From NCBI RefSeq assembly GCF_013307435.2, contig NZ_CP102845.1, positions 1,736,001 through 1,800,000 of the forward strand: a stretch of 64,000 nt of DNA, read 5' to 3'. This DNA comes from Microvirga terrae. Its GTDB lineage: Bacteria > Pseudomonadota > Alphaproteobacteria > Rhizobiales > Beijerinckiaceae. A program made the translations under genes and the position numbers. Positions 35,762-45,649 of this stretch are shown piece by piece (within the stretch, counting starts at the first letter, position 1; the number at the start of each line of letters is the position of its first letter). The notes below the pieces were generated by a model. That model saw only the letters and a program-made list of their open reading frames with translations. It made no database searches and had not been told where the DNA came from.

Positions 35762-36785
35762 GGCGAGGCCTCCGCAGCAGGCCCATGATCCCGCCTCTGG
35801 CGAACAGCACGATCAGGATGAGAAGGGGACCGAAGACCATCTTCCAGTTCTCGGCGAGATGAGCGCGCGCCTCTTCGCTCAGGAAGAAGCTGAGACCATG
35901 CAGGAGTTCCGGCAGGAATTCCTCCAGCAGCAGGAACGCGGCCGCACCGACGATGGCGCCATGCAGGGAGCCGAGACCGCCGAGCACGACCATGAAGATC
36001 AGTTCGCCGGAGCGCTGCCACGTCATGAAGGCGGGGCTGACGAACTCCGCCTGGTTCGCCAAGAGGCAGCCGGCGAGCCCCGCCAGCATGCCGCTGATCA
36101 CATAGGCCATGAGCTGAAACCGGAAGGGCTGAAAGCCGATCGCTTCCATGCGCACGGCATTCTCCCGCGTGCCGCGCAGGACGCGGCCGAACCGCGACGC
36201 GACGGCCGAGCGCGAGAACGCATAGGCGCCGAGAAGGCAGAGCAGGCACACCCAGTAGAAGGCGAAATCGCTCTCCAAGATGCTCGACCCGGCCAAGAGG
36301 CTGCGTGACGACAGGGTCATGCCGTCGTCGCCGCCGTAAGCTGCCAGCGACGTGGCGAGGAAGTACAGCATCTGCCCGAAGGCCAGGGTGATCATGATGA
36401 AATAGACACCCTTGGTCCTCAGCGAAATCGCCCCTGTGACCAGGGCGAAGAGCGCGGAGGCCGCAAGCGCGACGGGAACCTGCACGAGGGCATCCTCAAT
36501 GCCGTGGCTGGCGAGGATCCCGACCGCATAGCCGCCGATGCCGAGGAAGGCCGCGTGGCCGAAGCTCACGAGCGCCCCGTACCCGAGGATGAGGTCGAGC
36601 GCCATGGCGGCGATGCCGAAGATCATCACGCGCGTGAGCAGAGACAGGACATAGCCCTCTGCCCCGGACGCCATGGCCAGCAGCGGCGCGGCCGCGAAGG
36701 CGGCAAAGAGCAGGATGGGAACGATCTCGAGCCGTGGCCTGAGGGACGGCATGGGAGCGGCGTGCGTTTCGGCGAGTTCGGTCAT
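35754..36785 (-). CDS. livM: Branched-chain-type ABC permease LivM (importer A)
   Basis: 343 residues, about nine hydrophobic helices. LDLILGYGALVSFGHAAFLG and VLGGLGSLHGAIVGAAAFLL are family motifs; the cytoplasmic loop has RENAVRMEAIGFQPFRFQLM. It follows livH by 9 bp on the minus strand. Confidence 0.92.
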   Translation of the reverse strand: MTELAETHAAPMPSLRPRLEIVPILLFAAFAAAPLLAMASGAEGYVLSLLTRVMIFGIAAMALDLILGYGALVSFGHAAFLGIGGYAVGILASHGIEDALVQVPVALAASALFALVTGAISLRTKGVYFIMITLAFGQMLYFLATSLAAYGGDDGMTLSSRSLLAGSSILESDFAFYWVCLLCLLGAYAFSRSAVASRFGRVLRGTRENAVRMEAIGFQPFRFQLMAYVISGMLAGLAGCLLANQAEFVSPAFMTWQRSGELIFMVVLGGLGSLHGAIVGAAAFLLLEEFLPELLHGLSFFLSEEARAHLAENWKMVFGPLLILIVLFARGGIMGLLRRPRHG

Positions 36786-36794
36786 TGACGCACC

Positions 36795-37715
36795 TTAGCG
36801 CTTCACGGGAAACAGGCCGGACGGGCGGAAGAACAGCACCGCAGCCATGAAGATGTAGATCAGCATCGGGGCGATGGCCCGGCCGGTCTGGCTTGCGGCC
36901 GCGGGATCGAGCACGAGGCGCAGCAGGTTCGGGGCGAAGCTGCGCCCGACCGTATCCACCAGGCCGATCAGGAGGGCTGCGAGGAACGCACCGCGGATCG
37001 ACCCGATTCCGCCGATCACGATGACCACGAAGGCGAGGATCAGAATGTTGTCGCCCATGCCAGGCTCGACCGACAGGATCGGCGCCACCATCGCGCCGGC
37101 AAAGCCCGCCAGCATGGCGCCGAAGCCGAACACGATCATGAACAGCCGCTGGATGTTGACGCCCAGCGCCGACACCATGGCGGCATTGCTGGCGCCGGCG
37201 CGCACGAGCATGCCGACCCGCGTGTGGTTGACGAGGGCGTAGAGCAGGGCCGCGACCACGAGGCCTGCTGCGATGATCGCGAGGCGATAGACAGGATAGA
37301 GAAGGCCGCTCGCGATCTCGATGGAGCCGGACAAGAGTTCGGGAACGGGGACGCTCAGGGGGGCTGCGCCCCAGACGAACTTCACGCCCTGGTTCAGGAA
37401 CAGGATCACCCCGAAGGTCGCGAGCACCTGGTCGAGATGATCGCGATCGTAGAGATGCCTGAAGACCAGCACTTCGAGCAGAAGGCCGAAGGCTAGCGCG
37501 GAGGGCAGGGCGAGGAGCAGCGCCCAGCCGAAGCTCCCGGTCCAGGCGCTAAACGCCGCCACCAGATAGGCGCCGACCATGTACTGCACGCCATGGGCGA
37601 GATTGATGAAGTCCATCACGCCGAACACCAGGGTCAGCCCGGCCGCGATGAGAAAGAGGATGAGGCCGAATTGGAGGCCGTTCAGAGCCTGGACGAAGAG
37701 AAGTGTTGCGTTCAT
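36795..37715 (-). CDS. livH: Branched-chain-type ABC permease LivH (importer A)
   Basis: 306 residues from ATG 37715. The frame is open to 38012 but that part is antisense to the binding-protein gene. ALNGLQFGLILFLIAAGLTL and VMDFINLAHGVQYMVGAYLV are the usual LivH start, and VVIVIGGIGSIRGAFLAALL is near the C-terminus. It lies 139 bp after the binding-protein gene, with a hairpin in the gap. Confidence 0.92.
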   Translation of the reverse strand: MNATLLFVQALNGLQFGLILFLIAAGLTLVFGVMDFINLAHGVQYMVGAYLVAAFSAWTGSFGWALLLALPSALAFGLLLEVLVFRHLYDRDHLDQVLATFGVILFLNQGVKFVWGAAPLSVPVPELLSGSIEIASGLLYPVYRLAIIAAGLVVAALLYALVNHTRVGMLVRAGASNAAMVSALGVNIQRLFMIVFGFGAMLAGFAGAMVAPILSVEPGMGDNILILAFVVIVIGGIGSIRGAFLAALLIGLVDTVGRSFAPNLLRLVLDPAAASQTGRAIAPMLIYIFMAAVLFFRPSGLFPVKR

Positions 37716-37806
37716 CGGCACGTCACCGGCTAGTGGCCTGCATCGACCAAGCTCCGATCGGGCGCTTCCATGCGGAAGCACCGGGATAGTTTGCGTCAAA
37801 GACCAA

Positions 37807-37839
37807 CGAGCGATCCGCTCCGCGAGGACGGACCGCTCG
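37807..37839 (-). terminator. Attenuator-like hairpin between binding protein and livH
   Basis: CGAGCGATCCG (37807-37817) pairs with CGGACCGCTCG (37829-37839) at 10 of 11 positions, beginning 16 nt after the binding-protein stop on the minus strand. Only a weak T-rich run follows, so partial termination or 3'-end protection is more likely than a full stop. This would raise binding protein over permease. Confidence 0.5.
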
Positions 37840-37854
37840 CTGTTGCGATGCGCG

Positions 37855-39030
37855 TCAGTTCGTGGCGGCACATTCCTTGGCATAGGCGTCGGTGTAGTCG
37901 TCGAACACCTTCTCGACGATCTCCGTCTCCAGCTTGCCGTCGGAACGCTTCGCGGCCTTGACGAGATAGAAGTCCTGGATCGGGAAGCCGTTCGCGCCGA
38001 ACTTGAAGTCACCGCGCAGGGACTTGAACTCCGCCTTCTTGATGGCGGCGCGCAGCGCCTCCTTGTCGTCGGTCTTGCCGCCGGTCGCCTTGAGGGCGGA
38101 GTCGATCAGCAGGGCCGCGTCGTAGGAATGCATGGCGTAGGAGGCCGGCACCGTGTTGTAGGCGGCCTCGAAGGCTGCGACGAACTTCTTGTTCTCCGGG
38201 GTGTCCATGTTCGGAGCCCAGTTCGAGCCGCTCAGCATGCCGATGGCGGCATCCTGCTGCGCCGGCAGGTTGGTCTCGTCCACGGTGAAGGCGGAGAGGA
38301 ACGGGATGCGGTCGGCAAGACCAGCCGCACGGTACTGCTTGACCAGGTTCACGCCCATGCCGCCCGGCATGAAGGTGAAGATCGCGTCCGGCTGCATGGA
38401 GGCGATCTTGGCAAGCTCTGACTGGAAGTCGAGGGTGTTCAGCGGGGTGTAGGATTCCTCGACGATCTCGCCCTTGTAGTGGCGCTTGAACCCGGCGAGC
38501 GCGTCCTTGCCGGCTTGGTAGTTCGGCGCGAGCAGGTAGACCTTCTTGTAGCCGCGGTCCTGTGCGACCTTGCCGAGAACCTCGTGGTTCTGGTCGTTCT
38601 GGTACGACGTGGCGAAGAAGTACGGGCTGCAGCTCTTGCCGGCGAGGTTCGAGGGGCCGGCATTCACGCTAATGTAGAAGGTCTTGGCGTCGACGATGGG
38701 CTTCTGCGTCGCGACCGCCACGTTGGAGAAGATCGGTCCGACCACGAAATCGACCTTGTCGCGCTCCAGAAGGCCCTTCACCTTGGTCACCGCCACGTCG
38801 GGCTTCAATTCGTCGTCGACGACGATCACCTCGACATCGCGACCGCCGAGCTTGCCGCCGAGGTCCTTCACCGCGAGCTGGAAGCCGTCGCGGGCGTGCT
38901 GGCCGAGCACGGCCGAAGGGCCGGACAGGGTCAGCAGCAGGCCGACCTTCAGCTTCTCCTGCGCCATGGCCGGCACCGCCGCCAATCCGACGGCGGCTGC
39001 GAGGCCAAGGGTTTTGATCGTCACGTTCAT
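37855..39030 (-). CDS. ABC transporter substrate-binding protein, LivK-like (importer A)
   Basis: 391 residues with a signal peptide (TLGLAAAVGLAAVPAMAQ). The mature protein starts EKLKVGLLLTLSGPSAVLGQ, the type-I periplasmic fold used for amino acids, amides and aromatic acids. The start is one of two adjacent ATGs (39033, 39030); GGGAG favours 39030. The binding partner cannot be read from sequence. Because it is divergent from a 2-aminobenzoate-type CoA ligase and shares its promoter region, an aromatic amine acid, kynurenine or tryptophan is a reasonable guess. Confidence 0.9.
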   Translation of the reverse strand: MNVTIKTLGLAAAVGLAAVPAMAQEKLKVGLLLTLSGPSAVLGQHARDGFQLAVKDLGGKLGGRDVEVIVVDDELKPDVAVTKVKGLLERDKVDFVVGPIFSNVAVATQKPIVDAKTFYISVNAGPSNLAGKSCSPYFFATSYQNDQNHEVLGKVAQDRGYKKVYLLAPNYQAGKDALAGFKRHYKGEIVEESYTPLNTLDFQSELAKIASMQPDAIFTFMPGGMGVNLVKQYRAAGLADRIPFLSAFTVDETNLPAQQDAAIGMLSGSNWAPNMDTPENKKFVAAFEAAYNTVPASYAMHSYDAALLIDSALKATGGKTDDKEALRAAIKKAEFKSLRGDFKFGANGFPIQDFYLVKAAKRSDGKLETEIVEKVFDDYTDAYAKECAATN

Positions 39031-39033
39031 CAT

Positions 39034-39428
39034 TGTCTCCCGAGTGGCTGTTCCCTGCGCACATTTGCTGTGCTGCGTGATTGTTTCCGGCGGGACGCGA
39101 GGCGTCTCGACGGACAAGGCGGCGCTACTCTGCCGCAAATCGTTTCTGCCGAACACTCCCTTTGTCGGAGCTCTTCCCCCGGCATCCCCAGTCTTTGCCC
39201 AATCTTTGGGATTGCCAAGGATTGTTTTAAGATTAAAATATTTCTCCGGTTCTTCAAGCGGATTATTTCGCACACGAAGGCAGGCGGAATGACGAGCGCG
39301 TGATTGGCCGCGGACGGGCAGCGACACGGGGTTCGCCATGCAGCGCGATCCCCCGGCGTGCCGCCTGGGCCTGGCCAAGCTGAACGCGCCGCGTCCTCCC
39401 GGCTCACAATAAGACAGAGGAGCGGACG
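39034..39428. other. Divergent promoter region between importer A and the CoA-ligase operon
   Basis: 395 bp without a gene. It holds an AT-rich island at about 39220-39245 in otherwise GC-rich DNA, with a promoter and operator-like palindrome described separately. The remainder, including 39260-39428, shows no further structure I can name. Confidence 0.6.
39212..39242 (+). promoter_or_regulatory. Promoter with overlapping operator-like palindrome (site 1)
   Basis: TTGCCA (39212-39217), 16 nt, TAAAAT (39234-39239) is a good sigma-70 promoter. The palindromic core TTTTAAG/ATTAAAA spans 39225-39238, and the 22-bp site 39221-39242 starts with half-site ATTGTTTTAAG. The operator covers the spacer and -10, so binding should repress. 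It resembles site 2 at 41132-41153 at 18 of 22 positions. Confidence 0.62.
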
Positions 39429-41078
39429 ATGGCCGACACGGCGCATGTGGATACCTTCGCGAGGGACAATCTTCCGCCTCGGGACCAGTGGCCGGAATTC
39501 CGGTTCTCCCGGCCGGAGCTCCAATATCCCGAGCGCCTGAACTGCGCCGTCGCGTTTCTCGATCGGTGGGTCGAGGAGGGCCGGGGGGACGAACCCTGTC
39601 TGATCTGCCCGACCGAGACCCTGACCTACCGGGCACTGCAGGAGCGAGTGAACCGCATCTGCAACGTCCTGGTCCACCGGCTCGGCTTCGTGGCCGGCAA
39701 CCGCGTCCTGCTGCGGTCCGCCAACAATCCGATGATGGTGGCCGCCTATATGGCGGTCCTGAAGGCCGGCGGCATCGTGGTGGCCACCATGCCGCTCCTG
39801 CGCGCCAAGGAAATCGCTTATCCGCTGAAAAAGGCGAAGATCACCATCGCATTCTGCGACCATCGGCTGGCGGACGAGATGGAGCGAGCCCGGACGCTGG
39901 CCCCGGATCTGCAGCACGTGGTGTACTGGGGCTCGGGACAATCCGACAGTCTCGAAGCCCTGATGGCGGAGGTGTCGCCGGAATTCGAAGCGGTCGATAC
40001 GGCGGCGGACGACGTCTGCCTGATCGGGTTCACCTCCGGCACGACGGGCGAGCCCAAGGGCACCATGCATTTCCACCGGGACATGCTGGCGATCTGCGAC
40101 GGCTATGCTGGGAACGTTCTGCGGCCGGAGGCGAGCGACCGCTTCATCGGCTCACCGCCGCTTGCCTTCACCTTCGGGCTCGGCGGGATCGTGCTGTTCC
40201 CCATGCGGGTCGGCGCCTCCACCGTGCTGCTGGAGAAGGCGGGTCCCGACGATCTTCTGCCCGCCATCATGCAGTACCGGGCGACCATCTGCTTCACGGC
40301 GCCGACCGCGTATCGCGCCATGCTGTCGAAGCTCGAGGGCTACGACATCTCGTCCCTGCGCAAATGCGTCTCGGCCGGCGAGCCGCTGCCGAAGGGCACG
40401 TTCGAGGCTTGGAAGGCCGCCACGAACATCCGGCTCATGGACGGGATCGGCGCGACGGAAATGCTGCACATCTTCATCGCCGCCACCGAGGACGAGATCC
40501 GCCCCGGCGCGACCGGCAAGCCGGTCCCGGGCTACGAGGCGAAGGTGATCGACGAAGAAGGGCGCGACCTGCCGCCCGGCAGCATCGGCCGTCTGGCGGT
40601 GCGCGGGCCGACCGGGTGCCGCTATCTCGCCGACGATCGGCAGGGCAAATACGTGCTGGACGGCTGGAACGTCACCGGTGACACCTACCTCATGGATGAG
40701 GATGGGTACTTCTGGTACCAGGCCCGCTCCGACGACATGATCATCTCGGCCGGCTACAACATCGCCGGCCCGGAGGTCGAGGCCGCGCTCCTCACCCATC
40801 CGGCCGTGGCGGAATGCGGCGTGGTGGGAGCGCCCGACGACGGGCGCGGCACTGTGGTCAAGGCCTATGTGGTTCTGCGCCCCGGCCAGACGCCCGGGCC
40901 CGATCTGACGAAGGTGCTCCAGGATCACGTGAAGGCCGAGATCGCGCCCTACAAGTACCCGCGACTCATCGAGTTCGTGGACGCCCTCCCGCGCACCCAG
41001 ACCGGCAAGCTGCAGCGCTTCGCCCTGCGCCAGATCGCCCAGGAGGCCGACAACCACCAGGCGGCGATGAGCGCCTGA
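39429..41078 (+). CDS. abmG: 2-aminobenzoate (anthranilate)-CoA ligase, benzoate-CoA ligase family
   Basis: Acyl-adenylate enzyme that makes the CoA thioester of an aromatic acid with ATP. 549 residues. AMP-binding motif FTSGTTGEPKGTMHFHRDM (near 200), ATEMLHIFIAA, YQARSDDMIISAGYNIAGPE (near 430) and the C-terminal catalytic Lys in TQTGKLQRFALRQ. The assignment to 2-aminobenzoate rather than benzoate rests on the next gene, a fused monooxygenase/reductase known from 2-aminobenzoyl-CoA metabolism. Salicylate is the main alternative. Purine-rich AGAGGAGCGG precedes the ATG. Confidence 0.82.
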   Translation: MADTAHVDTFARDNLPPRDQWPEFRFSRPELQYPERLNCAVAFLDRWVEEGRGDEPCLICPTETLTYRALQERVNRICNVLVHRLGFVAGNRVLLRSANNPMMVAAYMAVLKAGGIVVATMPLLRAKEIAYPLKKAKITIAFCDHRLADEMERARTLAPDLQHVVYWGSGQSDSLEALMAEVSPEFEAVDTAADDVCLIGFTSGTTGEPKGTMHFHRDMLAICDGYAGNVLRPEASDRFIGSPPLAFTFGLGGIVLFPMRVGASTVLLEKAGPDDLLPAIMQYRATICFTAPTAYRAMLSKLEGYDISSLRKCVSAGEPLPKGTFEAWKAATNIRLMDGIGATEMLHIFIAATEDEIRPGATGKPVPGYEAKVIDEEGRDLPPGSIGRLAVRGPTGCRYLADDRQGKYVLDGWNVTGDTYLMDEDGYFWYQARSDDMIISAGYNIAGPEVEAALLTHPAVAECGVVGAPDDGRGTVVKAYVVLRPGQTPGPDLTKVLQDHVKAEIAPYKYPRLIEFVDALPRTQTGKLQRFALRQIAQEADNHQAAMSA

Positions 41079-41121
41079 CTGTCCCGCTTGCAGGATCCGG
41101 CGGAGGATCGGCGGCGGCAGG

Positions 41122-41153
41122 TTGATCCGCAATTATTTTAAGCTTAAAACAAT
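41122..41153 (+). promoter_or_regulatory. Internal promoter with operator-like palindrome (site 2)
   Basis: TTGATC (41122-41127), 17 nt, TAAAAC (41145-41150). The perfect 14-bp palindrome TTTTAAGCTTAAAA (41136-41149) sits over the -10, within a 22-bp imperfect palindrome (41132-41153) whose right arm CTTAAAACAAT is the exact complement of the left arm of site 1. It lies in the 101-bp gap between the ligase and monooxygenase genes. Confidence 0.65.
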
Positions 41154-41179
41154 AAGCGCAATCGTTGGGTAGGATTCTC

Positions 41180-43534
41180 ATGAAGACGGCGATCATCGGC
41201 GGTGGCCCGGCGGGGCTCTATTTCGCGATCCTGCTGAAGAAGCTTCGGCCGGATTCCGACATCACGGTGTATGAGCGCAACCGCGCCGACGAGACGTTCG
41301 GCTTCGGAGTCGTGTTCTCCGACGCGACCCTGGACAATTTCGAGAAGTACGACCTGCCCAGCTACCGGCGGATCGTGCGGGAATTCGCCTATTGGGACGA
41401 CATCGCCATCCATTTCCGCGGCACCGAGCACCGGATCGGCGGCAACGGCTTCTGCGGCTGCTCGCGCCGCACGCTGCTCCTGATCCTGCAGGATCGGGCG
41501 GAGGAGCTCGGCGTGGGCCTGCGCTACGAGGCCGACGTGGACGACGAGAGCCTGTTCGCCGACGCGGACCTCGTGGTCGTGGCGGACGGCATCAACAGCC
41601 GCTTCCGCGAGCGCTATGCGGACCACTTCCAGCCGGAGGTGGACCTGCGGCCCAACAAGTTCACCTGGATGGGCTCGACGAAGCCGCTCGACGCCTTCAC
41701 GTTCATCTTCCAGGAAACGGAGTGGGGGCCGTTCATCGCCCATGCCTACCAATATGAGGCGAATCGCTCGACCTGGGTGTTCGAGACCGATCCGGAGACT
41801 TTCGAGCGGGCCGGGCTGAAGGACATGAGCGAGGCCGAGTCGGCCGCGCTCATGGAGAAGATCTTCGGCTGGTTCCTGGGCGGGCACCGCATTCTCACCA
41901 ACCGGTCGATCTGGCGCAACTTCCCGATGATCCGCAGCAAGCGCTGGGTGATGGGCAACAAGGTGCTGCTCGGCGATGCCAAGGCGTCGGCGCATTTCTC
42001 GATCGGGTCGGGCACGAAGCTCGCCATGGAGGATGCGATCGCGCTCTACGAGGCCTTCCGCCGCGAGCCCGGCGTCGAGGGTGCGCTGTCCCTCTACGAG
42101 ACCGGGCGTCGCGAGGAGGTCGAGAAGACGCAGCACGCGGCCGACGTGTCCCTGGTCTGGTTCGAGCACGTGGCGCGCTTCTGGGATTTCGACCCGGTGC
42201 AGTTCGCGTTCGGGGTGATGACCCGCGCCAAGGCGATCACCTACGACAACCTGCGCCTGCGCGCGCCCGACTTCGTGGCGGCGGTCGACCGGACCTTCGC
42301 CAAGCAGGTGCGGCAGCAGGGCTTCGAGGTCTCGGTGGAGAGGCCGAACACCCCCATGTTCCAGCCCTTCCGCCTGCGCGAGATGATCGTTCCGAACCGG
42401 GTCGTGGTCTCGCCGATGGATATGTATTCGGCCAAGGACGGCGTGCCGGGGGATTTCCACCTCGTGCATTACGGCGCGCGCGCCACAGGCGGCGCGGGAC
42501 TGGTCTTCACGGAAATGACCTGCGTGTCCCCGGAGGCGCGCATCACGCTCGGATGCACCGGCTTGTGGAACGACGAGCAGGAGGCCGCCTGGAAGCGGAT
42601 CGTCGATTTCATTCACGCCAATTCCGGTGCGAAGTTCTGCCTCCAGCTCGGCCATTCCGGCCGCAAGGGTGCCACCAAGCTCATGTGGGAGGGCATCGAC
42701 CGGCCGCTTGAGGAGGGCGCCTGGGACATCTGCTCGGCGTCTCCGATTCCCTATTTCGAGGACAGCAAGGTGCCGCGTGAGGCAACCCGCGCCGACATGG
42801 ACCTCATCACGTCGCAGTTCGTCGAGGCCGCAAGGCGCGGCGAACGGGCCGGGTTCGACATGCTCGAGCTGCACTGCGCCCACGGCTACCTGCTGGCGAG
42901 CTTCCTGTCGCCGCTCACGAACCGGCGCACGGACGATTATGGCGGCTCTCTCGAGAACCGGCTGCGGTTTCCGCTCGAGGTGTTCGACGCCATGCGCGAG
43001 GTCTGGCCCGCGCACAAGCCCATGTCGGTGCGCATCTCGGCGACCGACTGGGCCGAGGGCGGCATCACGGGCGACGATGCGGTCGGGATCGCCCGTGCCT
43101 TCGCGGAGCACGGCGTTGATCTCGTCGACGTCTCGACGGGACAGACCGTCCGCCAGGCGCGGCCGATCTACGGGCGCATGTTCCAGACGCCGTTCTCCGA
43201 TCAGGTGCGCAACGAGGCACGGGTCGCCACCATGTGCGTCGGCAACATCACGGCGGCCGATCAGGTGAACACGATCCTGGCCGCCGGCCGCGCGGATCTC
43301 GTCGCTCTCGGCCGGCCGCATCTCGTCGATCCGTTCTTCACCATGAAGGCCGCGGCCTGGTACGGCGCCAAGGACATCCATTGCCCACCGCAATATCTCG
43401 CCGGCAAGGACCAGATCTTCCGCAACTCCGTTCGCGACCGTCAGGATCTGGAAGAGCTCAAGGTGAAAGCGAAGCCCAAGACCCGGGCGGAGCTGAAGAT
43501 GGAGGCCGGCGAGAAGCCTCTCGCGGCGGAGTGA
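41180..43534 (+). CDS. abmA: Fused FAD monooxygenase / OYE-type reductase (2-aminobenzoyl-CoA monooxygenase/reductase)
   Basis: 784 residues from ATG 41180 (AGGA 7 nt upstream). The N-terminal half is a PHBH-like FAD monooxygenase: [57 protein letters not shown]. From about 395 an old-yellow-enzyme NADH:flavin domain follows: [73 protein letters not shown]. This pair is the hallmark of the enzyme that hydroxylates and then reduces 2-aminobenzoyl-CoA to a non-aromatic 2-amino-5-oxocyclohexenyl-CoA; databases often call it salicylyl-CoA 5-hydroxylase. Both activities are in the cytoplasm. Confidence 0.88.
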   Translation: MKTAIIGGGPAGLYFAILLKKLRPDSDITVYERNRADETFGFGVVFSDATLDNFEKYDLPSYRRIVREFAYWDDIAIHFRGTEHRIGGNGFCGCSRRTLLLILQDRAEELGVGLRYEADVDDESLFADADLVVVADGINSRFRERYADHFQPEVDLRPNKFTWMGSTKPLDAFTFIFQETEWGPFIAHAYQYEANRSTWVFETDPETFERAGLKDMSEAESAALMEKIFGWFLGGHRILTNRSIWRNFPMIRSKRWVMGNKVLLGDAKASAHFSIGSGTKLAMEDAIALYEAFRREPGVEGALSLYETGRREEVEKTQHAADVSLVWFEHVARFWDFDPVQFAFGVMTRAKAITYDNLRLRAPDFVAAVDRTFAKQVRQQGFEVSVERPNTPMFQPFRLREMIVPNRVVVSPMDMYSAKDGVPGDFHLVHYGARATGGAGLVFTEMTCVSPEARITLGCTGLWNDEQEAAWKRIVDFIHANSGAKFCLQLGHSGRKGATKLMWEGIDRPLEEGAWDICSASPIPYFEDSKVPREATRADMDLITSQFVEAARRGERAGFDMLELHCAHGYLLASFLSPLTNRRTDDYGGSLENRLRFPLEVFDAMREVWPAHKPMSVRISATDWAEGGITGDDAVGIARAFAEHGVDLVDVSTGQTVRQARPIYGRMFQTPFSDQVRNEARVATMCVGNITAADQVNTILAAGRADLVALGRPHLVDPFFTMKAAAWYGAKDIHCPPQYLAGKDQIFRNSVRDRQDLEELKVKAKPKTRAELKMEAGEKPLAAE

Positions 43535-43535
43535 G

Positions 43536-44303
43536 ATGATCATGACTCCTCTCAAGGGGCGGCATGCCCTGGTGACCGGTGGCGGCCGCGGGATCGGCCG
43601 CGCCATCGCGGCATCGCTCGTGAAGGCCGGTGCGACGGTCACCGTCGTCGGAAGGTCTGCCGCGTCGCTCGAACAGGCGGTCGCGCTGGGCGACGCTCAT
43701 GCGGCGACCGTGGCCGACGTGACGGATCTGCAGGCGGTTCAGCGCGCCGTGCAGGCCGCGGTCGACCGTCATGGTCCGGTCGATCTCATGATTGCCAATG
43801 CGGGTTCGGCCGCGTCCGCGCCGTTCCTGAAATCGGACCCCGACATGTTCCGGCGGATGCTTGACGTGAACCTGCTCGGCGTCACCACCATGGCGCAGGC
43901 TGTCCTCGGCTCTATGACGGAGCGCGGCTTCGGGCGCATCGTCGCGGTGGCGTCCACCGCGGGCCTCAAGGGCTATCCCTATGTGAGCGCCTATTGCGCC
44001 GCCAAGCACGCGGTCATCGGCTTCGTGCGTGCGCTTGCGCTCGAGACCGCGAAGACCGGCGTCACCGTCAATGCGGTCTGCCCGGGATTTTCCGACACCG
44101 ATCTGGTGGCCGAGAGCCTCGACCGGATCATGGCGAAAACCAACAGGACCCGCGACGAGGCGCTCGCCGAACTCGTGAAGCACAATCCGCAGGGTCGACT
44201 GATCGATCCCGCGGAGATCGCCGATGCGGTCGTCTGGCTGTGCGGCGAGAGCGCGCGCTCCGTGACCGGACAGGCGATCGTGGTGGCCGGGGGAGAACTG
44301 TGA
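43536..44303 (+). CDS. Short-chain dehydrogenase/reductase in the CoA pathway
   Basis: 255 residues with TGGGRGIGRAIAAS (NAD(P) binding), NAG in MIANAGSAAS, and the active-site YVSAYCAAKHAV (Y-x3-K). It starts 1 bp after the monooxygenase gene. In this setting it probably oxidises a 3-hydroxyacyl-CoA or a ring alcohol after reduction. The exact step is inferred. Start may be ATG 43536 or 43542. Confidence 0.85.
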   Translation: MIMTPLKGRHALVTGGGRGIGRAIAASLVKAGATVTVVGRSAASLEQAVALGDAHAATVADVTDLQAVQRAVQAAVDRHGPVDLMIANAGSAASAPFLKSDPDMFRRMLDVNLLGVTTMAQAVLGSMTERGFGRIVAVASTAGLKGYPYVSAYCAAKHAVIGFVRALALETAKTGVTVNAVCPGFSDTDLVAESLDRIMAKTNRTRDEALAELVKHNPQGRLIDPAEIADAVVWLCGESARSVTGQAIVVAGGEL

Positions 44304-44305
44304 CG

Positions 44306-44815
44306 ATGGACGACCAAGCCATTCCTCTCGACGCCGAGACCAAGGCCGTCGAGCAGCCCGAGGACCACCGGGAGGAGCTGCGCCTGTGGCTGCGGCTTCT
44401 CACCTGCTCAACCCTGATCGAGGGCGAGGTGCGCCGCCGCCTGCGCGAGCGCTTCGACGTCACGCTCCCCCGCTTCGACCTGATGGCGCAGCTCGACAAG
44501 GCTCCGGACGGCATGATGCTGTCCGATCTCTCGAAGCGCATGATGGTGTCGAACGGCAACCTCACGGGCCTCGTCGATCGGCTCGTCGCGTCGGGCCATG
44601 TGGTCCGGACCGTATCGCCGACGGACCGGCGCGCCATGGTGATCAGTCTGACCGACGAAGGCCGCGCCGAGTTCCGGACCATGGCGGGCGAGCATGAACA
44701 TTGGATCGCCGACCTTTTCGGCGATCTCAACGCAAAGGACCGCACGGATCTCATGCGGCTTCTCGCGAAGACCAAGCTGTCCGCCCGGCGTGCCATCATG
44801 GGAGACGATCAGTGA
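44306..44815 (+). CDS. MarR family transcriptional regulator
   Basis: 169 residues with the winged-helix core: [60 protein letters not shown]. An in-frame GTG at 44300 is an alternative start. It is embedded in the degradation operon between the SDR and the hydratase, so it is the likely local regulator. MarR repressors bind two-fold palindromes and release when an aromatic acid or its CoA ester binds; the two TTTTAAG-type sites fit this. Confidence 0.9.
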   Translation: MDDQAIPLDAETKAVEQPEDHREELRLWLRLLTCSTLIEGEVRRRLRERFDVTLPRFDLMAQLDKAPDGMMLSDLSKRMMVSNGNLTGLVDRLVASGHVVRTVSPTDRRAMVISLTDEGRAEFRTMAGEHEHWIADLFGDLNAKDRTDLMRLLAKTKLSARRAIMGDDQ

Positions 44816-45648
44816 CCCGGTTTGCCAATTCCGTCACCCTGCCGCTCGCGTCCTACGAGCCGCGTCATTTCCTCCTGACCGTCGACGGTCCTGTGGCGAA
44901 CCTCACCCTGAACCGTCCGGACCGAAAAAATCCGCTCACCTTCGAGAGCTACCGCGAGCTGACCGATTTCTTCCACGCCTGCGCCAAGGACGAAGACGTC
45001 AAGGCCGTGGTCATCAGCGGAGCCGGCGGCAATTTCTCGTCCGGCGGCGACGTGTTCGAGATCATCGGTCCGCTCGTCGAGATGGACACCAAGGGCCTCA
45101 CCGCCTTCACGCGCATGACGGGCGAACTGGTCAAGGCCATGCGCGCCGCGCCGCAGCCGATCGTGGCGGCGGTCGAGGGTATCTGCGCGGGAGCCGGCGC
45201 CATCATCGCCATGGCGTCCGACATCCGCCTCGCGGCGCCCGGCGCCAAGGTGGCGTTCCTGTTCAACAAGGTCGGACTCGCCGGCTGCGACATGGGCGCC
45301 TGCGCGATTCTCCCGCGCATCATCGGCCAGGGCCGCGCGTCCGAACTCCTCTACACGGGACGGTTCATGAGCGCCGAGGAGGGCGAGCGCTGGGGCTTCT
45401 TCAGCCGCCTCGTCGCGGCCGCCGATCTTCCCACGGAAGCAGGCATCCTCGCGGGCGCGATCGGCACCGGACCGACCTATGCCAACACCATGACCAAGCG
45501 CATGCTCGCCATGGAATGGGCCATGTCGGTGGAGGAGGCCATCGAGGCGGAGGCCGTCGCGCAGGCCCTGTGCATGACGACGGAGGATTTCGCCCGCGCC
45601 TACCGCGCTTTCGCGGCGAAAGAGAAACCGGTTTTCAAGGGAGATTGA
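44812..45648 (+). CDS. Enoyl-CoA hydratase/isomerase family protein
   Basis: 278 residues from GTG 44812, which overlaps the MarR stop (GTGA) and has GGGAG 7 nt upstream. Crotonase-fold marks: [18 protein letters not shown] (oxyanion hole), [37 protein letters not shown]. It probably hydrates an unsaturated CoA intermediate or opens the ring of the cyclohexane-type CoA ester. The exact reaction cannot be told from sequence. Confidence 0.87.
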   Translation: MTRFANSVTLPLASYEPRHFLLTVDGPVANLTLNRPDRKNPLTFESYRELTDFFHACAKDEDVKAVVISGAGGNFSSGGDVFEIIGPLVEMDTKGLTAFTRMTGELVKAMRAAPQPIVAAVEGICAGAGAIIAMASDIRLAAPGAKVAFLFNKVGLAGCDMGACAILPRIIGQGRASELLYTGRFMSAEEGERWGFFSRLVAAADLPTEAGILAGAIGTGPTYANTMTKRMLAMEWAMSVEEAIEAEAVAQALCMTTEDFARAYRAFAAKEKPVFKGD

Positions 45649-45649
45649 C

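Noticed and set aside
41144..43642. 832-residue minus-strand frame opposite the monooxygenase/reductase
   Set aside because: Its composition is His/Arg/Glu-rich with no family motif, and it mirrors the coding frame exactly. It would also overlap the operator site.
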